From: Streptomyces fulvorobeus
Lineage (GTDB): Bacteria; Actinomycetota; Actinomycetes; Streptomycetales; Streptomycetaceae
DNA: 64,000 nucleotides
Assembly (NCBI RefSeq): GCF_013167895.1
Contig: NZ_BLWC01000001.1
Coordinates: forward strand, 2,170,001 to 2,234,000
Direction of reading: 5' to 3'
Under the pieces are notes generated by a model. The model ran no database searches. It worked only from the letters and a program-made list of their open reading frames with translations, and was not told where the DNA came from. Both the position numbers and the translations under genes were made by a program. Shown here one piece after another: positions 1 to 9,328 of this stretch (position 1 is the first letter of the stretch; every line of letters starts with the position of its first letter).

Positions 1-354
1 TCCGGTGGACAGCTCGTCCTGCCGCTTCCCGTCGAGCCGGGTGATCGTCGTGTACATCTCGGTGCGCAGGTCGTGCTGGACGTCGAGGGCGAGCTTGCCG
101 CCGTAGTAGCGCCTGATGTACGTGGCGACGTAGACGAGCACGGCCGCGCCCATGAGGAGCCCGGTCCAGACGGCGAGGGACCGGTTGTGGCTGACGACCA
201 CGTCGTCGATGATCACCTTGGTGATCAGCGGGACGAGGGCCATGACGGCCATACCGGCGAGCGAGGAGCCCAGCGCCAGCACCACGTTGCGCCGGTAACG
301 CCACGCGTATCCGGCCAGCCGCCGGCCCCACCCCTGTTGCGCTTCGCCCTCCAC
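1..354 (-). CDS. ABC transporter, N-terminal membrane domain (partial)
   Basis: The gene runs off the left edge of the window; 118 codons are visible. The start is a GTG at 354 with an AGGGAGG ribosome site five bases upstream. The protein opens with a short basic tail, then hydrophobic segments around residues 22-45 and 60-80. The stretch LDVQHDLRTEMYTTITRLD is typical of the first cytoplasmic loop of fused membrane-ATPase exporters of the ABCB/multidrug type. The ATPase domain would lie outside the window, so the substrate cannot be inferred. It is transcribed away from the guanidino catabolic genes and is probably unrelated to them. Confidence 0.8.
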   Translation of the reverse strand, partial: MEGEAQQGWGRRLAGYAWRYRRNVVLALGSSLAGMAVMALVPLITKVIIDDVVVSHNRSLAVWTGLLMGAAVLVYVATYIRRYYGGKLALDVQHDLRTEMYTTITRLDGKRQDELSTG

Positions 355-482
355 CGATGCCTCCCTCTCGACCCGCTGTCCACCTGATCTGCCGGAGACG
401 CCAACGCGCCGAGCAGCGGATTTCATTCCTCCGCGGCCCGGACGGGCCCCGGGGCACGGGCGGCGCCCCGGGGCCGGCCTCG

Positions 483-2163
483 TCACAGATGTGTCGGCTC
501 GAACATCCTCAGCAGCGCCGGGAGCACCACCACGGAGGGGCCCGGGGCCGCCAGGGCCCTTGTGAGGTCCTCGGTGAGGGACTCCGGTGACGTGCGGACC
601 GCGGGGACGCCGAAGGACTCGGCCAGGGCCACGAAGTCGGGGCGGGAGAGCTCCGTCCCGGTGGCCTCGCCGAACGCGCCCGTCATGTACTCGCGCAGGA
701 TGCCGTAGCCGCCGGCGTCGACGATCAGCCAGGTGACGGGGAGGGCGTACTGCCGTGCCGTGGCCAGTTCGGCGATCGAGTACATCGCGCCGCCGTCGCC
801 CGAGACCGCGAGGACCGGCTTCGTGGGATCGGCCGCTGCGGCGCCGAGCGCCGCCGGGAAGCCGTAGCCGAGGCCGCCCGCGCCCTGGGCCGAGTGCATC
901 GTGTTCGGGTGGCGGGCGTCGAACGCGGACCAGGCCCAGTACGCGAGGATCGTCATGTCCCAGAAGCTCGGCGCGGTGTCGGGCAGCGCCTCGCGTACCG
1001 AGGCGAGGACCCGCTGCTCCAGGGCGAGGTCCTGGGCGTCGATCCGGGCCCGTACCTTCTCCAGCAGCGTGCGGACCCGCTCGGCCGCCCCCGCCTCCTC
1101 GCGCGCCTCGACCGCGTCGAGGAGGCCGGCGAGCGCCTCCCGGGCGTCGGAGTGGATGCCGAGCGCGGGGTGGTTCGCCTCCAGCTTCCCCGCGTCGGCC
1201 TCGATCTGGATGATCCGTCCGCGCGGGCGGAAGGTGTGGTAGTTCGAGGAGAGCTCCCCCAGGCCCGAGCCGACGACCAGCAGGACGTCCGCGGACTCCA
1301 GGAAGTCGGTGGTGTGCCGGTCCTCCAGCCAGGAGCGCAGGGACAGCGGGTGCTCCCAGGGGAAGGCGCCCTTGCCGCCGAAGGTGGTGACGACCGGGGC
1401 GTCGATCCTCTCCGCGAGGGCGCGCAGCTTGCCCGCCGCGTCGGACCGTACGACTCCGCCGCCCGCGATGATCGCCGGCCGTTCGGCCTTCGACAGCAGG
1501 TGGGCGGCGGCGACGGTCAGCTCCGGGCGGGTACAGCTCGCGCGGGGTGGCGTCCATCGCCGTGACGACGGGCAGCACGGTCTCGGCGAGGAGCACGTCC
1601 TGCGGGATCTCCACCCAGACCGGGCCGTGCGGTGCGGTGAGCGCGGACTCCCAGGCGGCGGCGATCGCGGACGGGATCTGGGAGGCGGTACGCACGGTGT
1701 GCACCGACTTCACGATGTCGCGGAACGACGCCTTCTGGTCGCGGAGCTCATGCAGGTAGCCGTGGCGGCCGCCGCCCAGACCCGCGGCCGGGATCTGGCT
1801 GGAGATGGCGAGCACCGGGGCGGAGGCGGACGCCGCCTCCTGGAGCGCGGCGAGCGAGGTGAGGGCGCCGGGCCCGGTGGAGAGCAGCAGCGGGGCGGCC
1901 TCGCCCGTGACACGGCCGTAGGCGTCGGCGGCGAAGCCCGCGTTGTTCTCCACGCGCAGGCCGATGTACGTGAGGGAGGAGCGGCGCAGCGCGTCGAACA
2001 TGCCGAGCGCGTGCTGGCCGGGCAGCCCGAAGACGGTCGTGGCACCGAGGCCCTGGAGGCTCTCGACGACGAGGTCGCCGCCGTTGCGGCCGGGCGGCGG
2101 GCTGAGCGCCGCCTCGGCCTGCGCGGGGGTGAGCCGGGGGCGGTCGTCGTGGTCGTGGCTCAC
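483..2163 (-). pseudogene. TPP-dependent decarboxylase, acetolactate-synthase family (AruI-like), frameshifted
   Basis: Together the two reading frames give a full thiamine-pyrophosphate enzyme of about 560 residues: N-terminal pyrimidine-binding domain (FGLPGQHALGMFDALR, with VENNAGFAADAYGR), a central domain, and a C-terminal cofactor domain with GDGGAMYSIAELATARQY. The GTG start at 2163 overlaps the ureohydrolase stop as GTGA, so the two are translationally coupled. The frame breaks in the GGG run at 1529-1531. Removing one G restores ELYRPELT and joins both halves without loss, so one inserted base explains the break. The family includes acetolactate synthases and 2-ketoarginine (5-guanidino-2-oxopentanoate) decarboxylases. 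The ureohydrolase neighbour favours the second. A sequencing error is more likely than real decay because both halves are well preserved. Confidence 0.85.
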
Positions 2164-3128
2164 TTCGTACGGGCCTCTGCGATCTGGCGGGCCATGATCG
2201 TGGTCAGTTCGTACGCCGTGTGGGACGCGGCGACGGAGGTGATCTCGGCGTGGTCGTACGCGGGGGCGACCTCGACCAGGTCGGCGGAGACCAGGTTGCA
2301 GGAGGAGAGCCCGCGCAGGATCTCCAGCAGCTCACGCGAGGTGAGGCCGCCGGCCTCGGGGGTGCCGGTGCCGGGCGCGTGGGCCGGGTCCAGGACGTCG
2401 ATGTCGATGGAGATGTAGAGCGGGCGGTCGCCGATCCGCCCGCGCAGCTGGTCGGCGATCTCGTCGACTCCCCTGCGCATGACGTCGGCGGAGGTGACGA
2501 TGCCGAAGCCCATCTTGGCGTCGTCGGTGAGGTCCTGCTTGCCGTACAGCGGGCCGCGCGTGCCGACGTGCGAGAGCGCCTCGGTGTCGAGGATGCCCTC
2601 CTCGACGGCCCGGCGGAACGGGGTGCCGTGGGTGTACTCGGCGCCGAAGTAGGTGTCCCAGGTGTCCAGGTGCGCGTCGAAGTGGAGCAGGGCGACGGGG
2701 CCGTGCTTCTTGGCGACGGAGCGCAGCAGAGGCAGAGCGATGGTGTGGTCGCCGCCGAGTGTCATGAGACGGGCGCCGGTGCCGAGCAGGTCGTCGGCGG
2801 CGGCCTCGATCGTGTCGACGGCCTCGTTGATGTCGAACGGGTTCGCGGCGATGTCACCGGCGTCGGCGATCTGCGCGAGGGCGAACGGGGAGGCGTCCTG
2901 GGCGGGGTTGTAGGGGCGCAGGAGCCGCGACGCCTCCCGGATCGCGTTGCCGCCGAAGCGGGCCCCTGGCCGGTAGGAGACCCCGCTGTCGAAGGGCACG
3001 CCGACCACGGCGACATCGGCGGTGCCGACCTCGTCCAGCCGGGGCAGCCGGGCGAAGGTCGCGGGTCCGGCGTACCTCGGGACGCGGGAGGAGTCGACGG
3101 GACCGCGCGGCGTTTCGTTGCTGCTCAT
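2160..3128 (-). CDS. speB: agmatinase / guanidinobutyrase-type ureohydrolase
   Basis: A 322-residue member of the arginase/agmatinase family, which hydrolyses a guanidino group to urea and an amine at a two-manganese centre. The metal-binding motifs are all present: GGDHT near residue 124, FDAHLDTWD near 149 and SIDIDVLDP near 236. The length is normal for the family. It is the first gene of a two-gene operon with the TPP decarboxylase and is divergent from a PucR-type regulator. Agmatine is the default substrate. The decarboxylase next door would make 4-guanidinobutyraldehyde from 2-ketoarginine, so 4-guanidinobutyrate (GbuA role) is a serious alternative. Sequence alone does not separate the two. 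Confidence 0.88.
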   Translation of the reverse strand: MSSNETPRGPVDSSRVPRYAGPATFARLPRLDEVGTADVAVVGVPFDSGVSYRPGARFGGNAIREASRLLRPYNPAQDASPFALAQIADAGDIAANPFDINEAVDTIEAAADDLLGTGARLMTLGGDHTIALPLLRSVAKKHGPVALLHFDAHLDTWDTYFGAEYTHGTPFRRAVEEGILDTEALSHVGTRGPLYGKQDLTDDAKMGFGIVTSADVMRRGVDEIADQLRGRIGDRPLYISIDIDVLDPAHAPGTGTPEAGGLTSRELLEILRGLSSCNLVSADLVEVAPAYDHAEITSVAASHTAYELTTIMARQIAEARTK

Positions 3129-3273
3129 GGGGCGGAGTGCCTTTCCTTCGATTTCTTGCGTTCTTCGAGTGTGCGGGATCGCGGGGGTCCGTGGTCCGCC
3201 GCCGGACGCCCGGCACCCGACTACCGGGCGCAGACGACGCTAGGTGGCCGATCAGCGGCCATGAAGCGTACGT

Positions 3274-3305
3274 TTCATCCATCCTCGTCGCATTGAATGG
3301 ATGAA
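3274..3305. promoter_or_regulatory. candidate PucR operator, inverted repeat
   Basis: A perfect 9-bp inverted repeat, TTCATCCAT (3274-3282) and ATGGATGAA (3297-3305), lies between the divergent ureohydrolase and pucR-type genes. The arm centres are 23 bp apart, about two helical turns, as expected for a dimer on one DNA face. The right arm covers the first possible ATG of the regulator, which favours the later in-frame ATG at 3312 or 3327 as the true start. The function is inferred from symmetry and position only. Confidence 0.45.
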
Positions 3306-4793
3306 CCGTCCATGCCGGACTCCCCCATGGCCCCTTCTGCCCCGCCCACCCCACCCGTCCCGCTGGCCGAGCTGCTGGCCAGGGAGGAGCTGGGGCTGCG
3401 CCTGATCGCCGGGCCCGTCCACGCGGACCTGCTGTGGGTGCACACCTCCGAGATGGCCGACCCGTACCCGTACCTCCTCGGGGGCGAGCTGCTGCTGAGC
3501 GCCGGGGTGCTGCTGAAGGACCCGGACACCTATGTCGCCAGGCTCGTGGCGGCGGGGGCGGCGGCGCTCGGCTTCGGAGTGGCGCCGGTGCACGACACCG
3601 TGCCCCCGGCGCTGGTCGAGGCGTGCGACCGGCACGGCCTGCCGCTCGTCGAGGTGCCGCCCGAGACGCCGTTCACCACGATCGCGCGGGCGGTGTGGCG
3701 GCTGATGGCGGAGGCCAGGCACCGGGAGCTGCGCCGGGTGACCCGCGCCCAGCAGGCCCTGGCCTCGGCGGCGGCCAGGCCCGACCCGGTGCCCGCGGTG
3801 CTGCACCAGCTGGCCGTGCGGCTGGCGGGGCGGGCGGCCCTGCTGACCGCCGACGGCGAGGAGCTGCACGCGGCGGGCCGCCACCCGGCCCCGGCGGCGC
3901 AGGAGGCCCTGGCGCGCCTGGCCCGGGTCGTCTCCCCGGCGATCCCCGGAGCTGCCGGAACTACCGGAGCCCGCACCGATCCGGCTCCCGCGTCCGCCAC
4001 GGACACGGTCGGCGGCACGCAGCTGTCCGCGTATCCGCTCGGCGGGGGCCAGGGCCTTGTCCTCGCCCTGTCGGCGGACCGGCGCGAGCCGGGGGACCAC
4101 ACCGTGGCCGGTATCGCGGTCGTCCTGCTCTCCCTGCTGACCGCCCCGCACCAGGGCGCCGGCGCGGCGGGGCGGGCGGCCGCGCTCGTACGGCTGCTGC
4201 TCGGCGCCGCGCCGAAGGACGTCACCCCGCTCCTGGGCCCGGCCGACCGGTGGACGGTGGTGCACGCGCGCCGCACGGGCGGCGGCCCCGCCGATCCGCT
4301 CACCGCCGGGGCACTCGGTACGGCGCTGGGCTCCGCCCTCCTCGACGCCGACCGCCATGCCGTTCGTGTCCTGGTCACCGACCCCGGCCGGATCACCCCG
4401 CAGCCCGGCTGGACGCTCGGCGCATCGGCCCCCGCGCCGGTCGCGGACCTGGCGGCGGCCGACGCCCAGGCGGCCCGCGCCCTGGGCCGAGCGGAGGCCA
4501 CCCGCACCCCGCTCTCCGTACACCGCCCCACGAGCGGCCTCGCGGACCTGGTCCCCCGCGACCAGGCCGAGGCCCACGCCGCCGCCCTCCTCGCCCCGCT
4601 CACCGAACCGCTGACCGAGACCCTGCGCTGCTGGCTGAGCCTGCACGGCAGCTGGGACCGCACGGCGGTCGCGCTCCAGGTCCACCGCAACACGGTGCGC
4701 CAGCGCATCACCCGCTGCGCGGCGCTGCTGGACGCGGACCTGGACGACATGGACGTGCGCACCGAGCTGTGGTTCGCCCTCAGCGCTTCGTGA
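3297..4793 (+). CDS. PucR family transcriptional regulator
   Basis: A 498-residue protein with an N-terminal PucR-type sensor domain (about residues 20-140: LLAREELGLRLIAG, then ELLLSAGVLL), a variable middle, and a C-terminal PucR helix-turn-helix (LHGSWDRTAVALQVHRNTVRQR, about 450-475). PucR family members act on purine, amino-acid and amine catabolism genes. It is divergent from the ureohydrolase-decarboxylase pair and is the obvious candidate to control it and itself. No clear ribosome site precedes the ATG at 3297; ATGs at 3312 and 3327 are in frame, and the first sits inside an inverted repeat that may be the operator. Confidence 0.88.
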   Translation: MDEPSMPDSPMAPSAPPTPPVPLAELLAREELGLRLIAGPVHADLLWVHTSEMADPYPYLLGGELLLSAGVLLKDPDTYVARLVAAGAAALGFGVAPVHDTVPPALVEACDRHGLPLVEVPPETPFTTIARAVWRLMAEARHRELRRVTRAQQALASAAARPDPVPAVLHQLAVRLAGRAALLTADGEELHAAGRHPAPAAQEALARLARVVSPAIPGAAGTTGARTDPAPASATDTVGGTQLSAYPLGGGQGLVLALSADRREPGDHTVAGIAVVLLSLLTAPHQGAGAAGRAAALVRLLLGAAPKDVTPLLGPADRWTVVHARRTGGGPADPLTAGALGTALGSALLDADRHAVRVLVTDPGRITPQPGWTLGASAPAPVADLAAADAQAARALGRAEATRTPLSVHRPTSGLADLVPRDQAEAHAAALLAPLTEPLTETLRCWLSLHGSWDRTAVALQVHRNTVRQRITRCAALLDADLDDMDVRTELWFALSAS

Positions 4794-4819
4794 CCCGGAG
4801 TCGGATCGGCAGATTTCGG

Positions 4820-5050
4820 CTACGCGATGTCGCCCGTCCACATGCGCCTCCCGAGTTCGTCCAACTCGGCCCGTCACTCCTCGTACCCGGGCAGAGCCCG
4901 TCCCAGGAGTCGCCAGAAGTCCGTCCCGTGCCCGGGTACGCGCACATGGGCGAGCTCATGGGCGATCACGTGGCCGACACGGTGCATGGCAGTTGGAACA
5001 GCGGCCATCCCAGACGCAGGTCGGCCTTGCCGCGCTCGCTCGTCGCGCGG
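4820..5050 (-). pseudogene. zinc metallopeptidase remnant (YgjP/DUF45-like)
   Basis: The segment encodes HVIAHELAHVRVPGHG, an HExxH zinc site with the downstream histidine typical of YgjP/WLM metallopeptidases, followed by FWRLLGRALPGYEE. An in-frame TGA at 4874-4876 then separates RAELDELGRRMWTGDIA, which runs to a TAG at 4820. Upstream, ERGKADLRLGWPLFQLP lies in another frame and joins the HELAH frame if one base is restored before the ATG near 5012. So there is at least one frameshift and one premature stop. No intact N-terminus is recognisable. It is a remnant, or a gene damaged by sequence errors plus an early stop. Confidence 0.6.
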
Positions 5051-5194
5051 TGACCGCACGTTGGCCGTGCGGAATCCCAGCAGCATGCCGGCCCCTCACC
5101 GCCGTCAGCGTAGGAGGTGGGCCCGAGAGCGGCGCGCCCTGGTTCCGGCCGCGCCGCTGCGGAGCTGTCGTGAGCCCTTGGGAGAGCCCTCGGA

Positions 5195-5800
5195 TCAGTG
5201 GAGCTTGTTGACGGCGGTCTTCGTCGTGGTGCGGAAGGCGGTCAGCGGGGCGTCCTCGAAGTCGCCCACCTGGCCCCAGCGGACGAAGGTGACGGTGCGG
5301 CCGTCGCGCCCGACGGAGAAGAGGTGGATGTCCGTGATGCCGATCTGCGGGTCTGCGGTGTCCAGGCTGTAGACCCAGGCGCCCTCCTCGACGGCGAGCG
5401 CGCCGTGGGAGGCGCTGACGGCCTGCAGGCCCGGGTTCTGCTGCTCCAGCAGGGGGCCGCAGCCGGCGAGGGCCTTGCGGAGGGTGTCGACCAGCTTCAC
5501 GGCGTCGGCCTCGGTGGGGGCGACGGTGGTGATCTGGACGCCGTTGGTGTCGAGCTCGGTGCTGAACTCGCGGTAGCGGGTGTTCTGCGCCGGGATCTTG
5601 TACGGGGCGCAGAGGGCGCCGCCGTTCTCCGGGATGCCGGTGAAGACCTGGGTGGCGGTCCAGGGCGTCGACGACGGCGGCATCTGGGAGGCGGCGAGGA
5701 AGGCGGGCTGGGCAGCGGCCTGCGCCGGGGCCGTGGCGAGGGCCGCGAGGCCCAGGGCGGCAGCGGCGGCGGTGGCGAGTGCGGTACGGAGCTTGTTCAT
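5195..5800 (-). CDS. secreted protein of unknown function
   Basis: 201 residues with a classical Sec signal peptide: basic MNKLR, a long alanine/leucine core, and AQA cleavage near residue 28. The mature part has two cysteines (in ALCAPYK and ALAGCGPLL) that could form a disulfide, and an alternating hydrophobic pattern near the C-terminus (RTVTFVRWGQVGDF). The size and cysteine spacing recall extracellular PknH-type sensor domains, but no signature is decisive. It is divergent from the membrane-anchored HTH gene at 5964. Function not assigned. Confidence 0.75.
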   Translation of the reverse strand: MNKLRTALATAAAAALGLAALATAPAQAAAQPAFLAASQMPPSSTPWTATQVFTGIPENGGALCAPYKIPAQNTRYREFSTELDTNGVQITTVAPTEADAVKLVDTLRKALAGCGPLLEQQNPGLQAVSASHGALAVEEGAWVYSLDTADPQIGITDIHLFSVGRDGRTVTFVRWGQVGDFEDAPLTAFRTTTKTAVNKLH

Positions 5801-5963
5801 GGTGATGTGTCCCCCGTCGGGTCGTTCGGTCAGTGCTCAACCAGCGTCGGGCCGGCGCCCGCCGCCTGCAACGGTGACGCGCCCACCATCCGTCCCGGAA
5901 CCATTCCACCTCCGCTGACGTGCAAGGACGTAAAGGGTGGGACGCAGGGTCGAGGGGGATGGA

Positions 5964-7148
5964 ATGCCGAAGGACGCCGCCGTCGAGGAATTCGCGCGGC
6001 TCGTGCGCGCGCTGAAGGCGCGGGACGGGAGGAGTTACGAGGCGTTGGGCCGGCGCCTGAGCGTCAGCGCGTCCACCCTCCACCGTTATTGCTCCGGCGC
6101 GACCGTCCCGGAGGAGTTCGCCGTGGTCGACCGCCTCGCGCTGCTGTGCGGGACGGACGAGGAGGAGCGGCGGGCCCTGGAGGTGGCCTGGACCCGCGCG
6201 GACACCGCCCGCCGCCCTCCGGCACCGCAACCCGGCGCGGAGCCGGTGCCCGAGCCCGGCTTGGAGTCGGCGCCCGACCGCGGCCCGGAGCCGCATCCGG
6301 CTCCGGAACCCGCGCCGGCCCCGGAGGCGCCCCCCGAGCCCGAGCTGGAACCCGTGCACGCGCGCGTGCCGGGCCTCCCGTCCGAGCGGCGAAAGCGCCG
6401 GTGGGGGTGGGTGGGCGTGGTCTGCGGGGCGCTGGCGGTCGTGGGGACGGTGACGATCGGAGCCGTACTCCTGCCCGGGAACACCCGGGAGCGGGCCGCC
6501 GAACCACCGGCGCCGCTGACGTGGACGGTCGCCTCGCACATCTGGGAGAACGGGTGCGGGCACACCTACCTCGTGGAGCGGACGCCCCCTCCCCCGCCGG
6601 AGGCGGCCGACGCGCGGAGCTGGGCGGCGGCGCAGGGGGCCGTGGACGGCGGGGAGACGCTGGTGCGGGTGTCGGTGCAGGGGAAGGGCGCGGCGGCGGT
6701 GGTGCTCCAGGCTCTGCACGTGCGGGTGGTGGAGCGGGGCGCGCCGCTGCCGTGGGCGGCGTACCGGATGGACGGCGGGTGCGGCGGGGCGGTGACGCCG
6801 CGCCGTTTCGAGGTGGACCTGGACCCGCCGCGGCCGGTGGCGCGGGCGCTGGACGGGTACGACGCCTCCGGGGAGGAGGGCCGGACGCTCCCGGCGGTCT
6901 CCTTCCCGTACGCGGTCAGCGCCGCCGATCCGGAGGAACTGCTGGTCTCGGCGAAGGCGGCGGGGTGCGACTGCCGCTGGTACCTGGAGCTGGAGTGGAG
7001 CTCGGAGGGGCGCACGGGCACCGCCCGGATCACGGACAGCGGCGGGAAGCCGTTCCGGACGAACGGGACCGCGGGGAGGCCGGTCCATGAGTACGACGCC
7101 GCCGGAGGGCGCTGGATCACAGTCGAGAGCTCTGGACAGAGCGGGTGA
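5964..7148 (+). CDS. membrane-anchored XRE/helix-turn-helix protein
   Basis: 394 residues. An N-terminal helix-turn-helix (about 5-62, YEALGRRLSVSASTLHRYCSG) is followed by a proline- and glutamate-rich linker (about 84-132), basic ERRKRRW, one membrane helix at about 148-170 and a roughly 220-residue outer domain with several cysteines. This HTH-linker-TM layout is common in actinomycetes and suggests a one-component sensor with the DNA-binding head inside the cell and a sensor domain outside. The ATG at 5964 follows a GAGGGGGATG-rich ribosome site; an in-frame GTG at 5937 is less convincing. The ligand and regulon are unknown. Confidence 0.8.
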   Translation: MPKDAAVEEFARLVRALKARDGRSYEALGRRLSVSASTLHRYCSGATVPEEFAVVDRLALLCGTDEEERRALEVAWTRADTARRPPAPQPGAEPVPEPGLESAPDRGPEPHPAPEPAPAPEAPPEPELEPVHARVPGLPSERRKRRWGWVGVVCGALAVVGTVTIGAVLLPGNTRERAAEPPAPLTWTVASHIWENGCGHTYLVERTPPPPPEAADARSWAAAQGAVDGGETLVRVSVQGKGAAAVVLQALHVRVVERGAPLPWAAYRMDGGCGGAVTPRRFEVDLDPPRPVARALDGYDASGEEGRTLPAVSFPYAVSAADPEELLVSAKAAGCDCRWYLELEWSSEGRTGTARITDSGGKPFRTNGTAGRPVHEYDAAGGRWITVESSGQSG

Positions 7149-7240
7149 CCGATGGGTAACTTCGAGGGAGCACCCTGAGCAAGCGCTTAGACAAAGCGTC
7201 AGGGGCGTCGGACCAGGACAGGAACCCAAGGAGGCACCCC

Positions 7241-8398
7241 GTGCGCCGTACGGTATTCAACGAGGACCACGAGGCGTACCGGGAGACCCTTCGCGCCTTC
7301 ATCGAGGCCGAGGTCGTGCCCGTCTACGACGAGTGGTTCGCCGCGGGCCAGGCCCCGCGCGAGTTCTACCACAAGCTCGGCGAGCTGGGCGTCTTCGGCA
7401 TCTCGGTCGAGGAGGAGTTCGGCGGCGCGGGTGTCGACTCGCACAAGTACGAGGCCGTGCTCCAGGAGGAGTGCGCCCGCGCGGGCGTCTCCTTCGGCGG
7501 CTCCGGGGTGCACGTCCTGCTCGGCCTCCCGTACATCAAGATGCTCGCCACGGGCGACCAGAAGAAGCGCTGGCTCCCCAAGTTCGTCAGCGGTGAGGAG
7601 ATGTGGGCCCTCGCGATGACCGAGCCGGGCACCGGTTCCGACGTCGCGGGCATGAAGACCAACGCCAAGCTCTCCGAGGACGGCACGCACTACGTCCTCA
7701 ACGGCTCGAAGACCTTCATCACCGGCGGTGTGCACGCCGACCGGGTGATCGTCTGCGCCCGTACCTCCGCCCCGCGCGAGGACGACCGCCGCTTCGGCAT
7801 CTCGCTCTTCGCCGTCGACACCAAGTCCGAGGGCTACTCGATCGGCCGCAAGCTCGACAAGCTGGGCCTGAGGGTCTCCGACACCGCCGAGCTGGCGTTC
7901 GTCGACGTGAAGGTGCCGGTCGAGGACCTGCTCGGCGAGGAGAACAAGGGCTTCGGCTACCTGGGCACCAACCTGGCGTCCGAGCGCTGGGGCATCGCGT
8001 TCGGCGCGTACGCGCAGGCCGCCGCCGCCGTCCGCTTCGCCCAGCAGTACGTCCAGGACCGCACCGTCTTCGGCAAGACGGTCGCCTCCTTCCAGAACAC
8101 CAAGTTCGAGCTGGCCGCCTGCCAGGCCGAGGTGGACGCGGCCCAGGCCGTCGCCGACCGCGCCCTGGAGGCACTGGACGCCGGTGAGCTGACCGCCGCC
8201 GAGGCCGCGTCCGCCAAGCTCTTCTGCACCGAGGTCGCCCACCGCGTCATCGACCGCTGCCTCCAGCTGCACGGCGGCTACGGCTTCATGAACGAGTACC
8301 CGATCGCCCGCCTGTACGCCGACAACCGGGTCAACCGGATCTACGGCGGCACGAGCGAGGTCATGAAGTCGATCATCGCCAAGTCGATGGGCCTGTAG
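7241..8398 (+). CDS. acyl-CoA dehydrogenase
   Basis: A 385-residue FAD flavoenzyme that oxidises an acyl-CoA to the 2-enoyl-CoA. The N-terminal helical domain, the flavin-binding stretch MTEPGTGSDVAGM and SKTFITGG, and the C-terminal signature LHGGYGFMNEYPIARLYADNRV...GGTSEVMKSIIAKSMGL are all intact. The GTG start at 7241 is set by AAGGAGG eight bases upstream. A tesB-type thioesterase follows 18 bp downstream, which suggests co-transcription and a role in fatty-acyl turnover. The chain-length specificity cannot be read from the sequence. Confidence 0.92.
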   Translation: MRRTVFNEDHEAYRETLRAFIEAEVVPVYDEWFAAGQAPREFYHKLGELGVFGISVEEEFGGAGVDSHKYEAVLQEECARAGVSFGGSGVHVLLGLPYIKMLATGDQKKRWLPKFVSGEEMWALAMTEPGTGSDVAGMKTNAKLSEDGTHYVLNGSKTFITGGVHADRVIVCARTSAPREDDRRFGISLFAVDTKSEGYSIGRKLDKLGLRVSDTAELAFVDVKVPVEDLLGEENKGFGYLGTNLASERWGIAFGAYAQAAAAVRFAQQYVQDRTVFGKTVASFQNTKFELAACQAEVDAAQAVADRALEALDAGELTAAEAASAKLFCTEVAHRVIDRCLQLHGGYGFMNEYPIARLYADNRVNRIYGGTSEVMKSIIAKSMGL

Positions 8399-8416
8399 GG
8401 CGGTTACGTTCCCTCC

Positions 8417-9292
8417 ATGAGCGAAGCACTCGGCTCCCTGCTCGATCTGCTCGACCTGGAGCGGATCGAACGGGACATCTTCCGGGGCACGAGCCGTTCC
8501 GCGGTCGTGCCCCGGGTCTTCGGCGGACAGGTCGCGGCCCAGGCGCTGGTCGCCGCGGGCCGGACCGTCCCCGCGGACCGGACGGCCCACTCCCTGCACT
8601 CCTACTTCCTGCGCATGGGTGATCCCGGGGCCCCGATCGTCTACACCGTCGACCGCATCCGCGACGGCCGGTCCTTCACCACCCGGCGGGTCGTCGCCGT
8701 CCAGCACGGGCAGCCCGTCTTCCACCTCTCGGCGTCCTTCCAGACGTACGAGGAGGGGCTGGACCACCAGGCGGCCATGCCGCCCGCGCCGGACCCCGAG
8801 ACGCTGCCCACCGCGGCGGAGATGCTGCCCCGGTACGCCGACCGGTTCGTCGATCCGGGGGTCCCGGAACGCCTCCTGGAGGCACGGGCGGCGGTCGACC
8901 TGCGGTACTGCGGCGCCCCGCCCTTCGCCACGGTCGGCGATCCGCGCGAACCTCGCTCCCAGGTGTGGTTCCGGACCAACGGCAAGCTCGCGGACGACCC
9001 GCTGCTCCACCTCTGCATGGCCACGTACGTCTCCGACATGACGCTGCTGGACTCGGTGCTGCTGGCCCACGGGCGCGGCGGCTGGGCGGTCGGGGACGTG
9101 GTGGGCGCCAGTCTCGACCACGCGATGTGGTTCCACCGGCCCTTCCGCGCGGACGAATGGCTGCTGTACGACCAGGAGTCGCCGTCCGCCTCCGGCGGGC
9201 GCGGGCTCGGCCAGGCCCGCATCTACACCCAGGACGGCCGCCTCGCGATCACCGTCATCCAGGAGGGCGTGATCCGTACCCCGCGGGGCTGA
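8417..9292 (+). CDS. tesB: acyl-CoA thioesterase II (TesB family)
   Basis: 291 residues, the usual length for TesB. Two hot-dog domains are visible: the first with VFGGQVAAQALVAAGRTV and DGRSFTTRRVVAVQHG, the second with YVSDMTLLDSVL and SLDHAMWFHRPFRADEWLLYDQESP. The enzyme hydrolyses acyl-CoA to free acid and CoA. The aspartates in the two motifs match the catalytic positions of the family. It lies 18 bp behind the acyl-CoA dehydrogenase and 36 bp before the CDF transporter gene. Confidence 0.92.
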   Translation: MSEALGSLLDLLDLERIERDIFRGTSRSAVVPRVFGGQVAAQALVAAGRTVPADRTAHSLHSYFLRMGDPGAPIVYTVDRIRDGRSFTTRRVVAVQHGQPVFHLSASFQTYEEGLDHQAAMPPAPDPETLPTAAEMLPRYADRFVDPGVPERLLEARAAVDLRYCGAPPFATVGDPREPRSQVWFRTNGKLADDPLLHLCMATYVSDMTLLDSVLLAHGRGGWAVGDVVGASLDHAMWFHRPFRADEWLLYDQESPSASGGRGLGQARIYTQDGRLAITVIQEGVIRTPRG

Positions 9293-9328
9293 CCGGCCAC
9301 ACCCCCCTGATCCGGACATACTCCCTCC

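Noticed and set aside
3252..4877. A 541-codon minus-strand frame opposite the PucR-type gene
   Set aside because: Arginine/glycine-rich shadow of a gene with intact PucR and HTH domains.
7176..7193. TGAGCAAGCGCTTAGACA upstream of the acyl-CoA dehydrogenase, similar to a TetR/KstR2-type site
   Set aside because: Only one half matches the AnCAAGnnCTTGnT pattern; symmetry beyond the central AAGCGCTT is poor, so it is not claimed as an operator.
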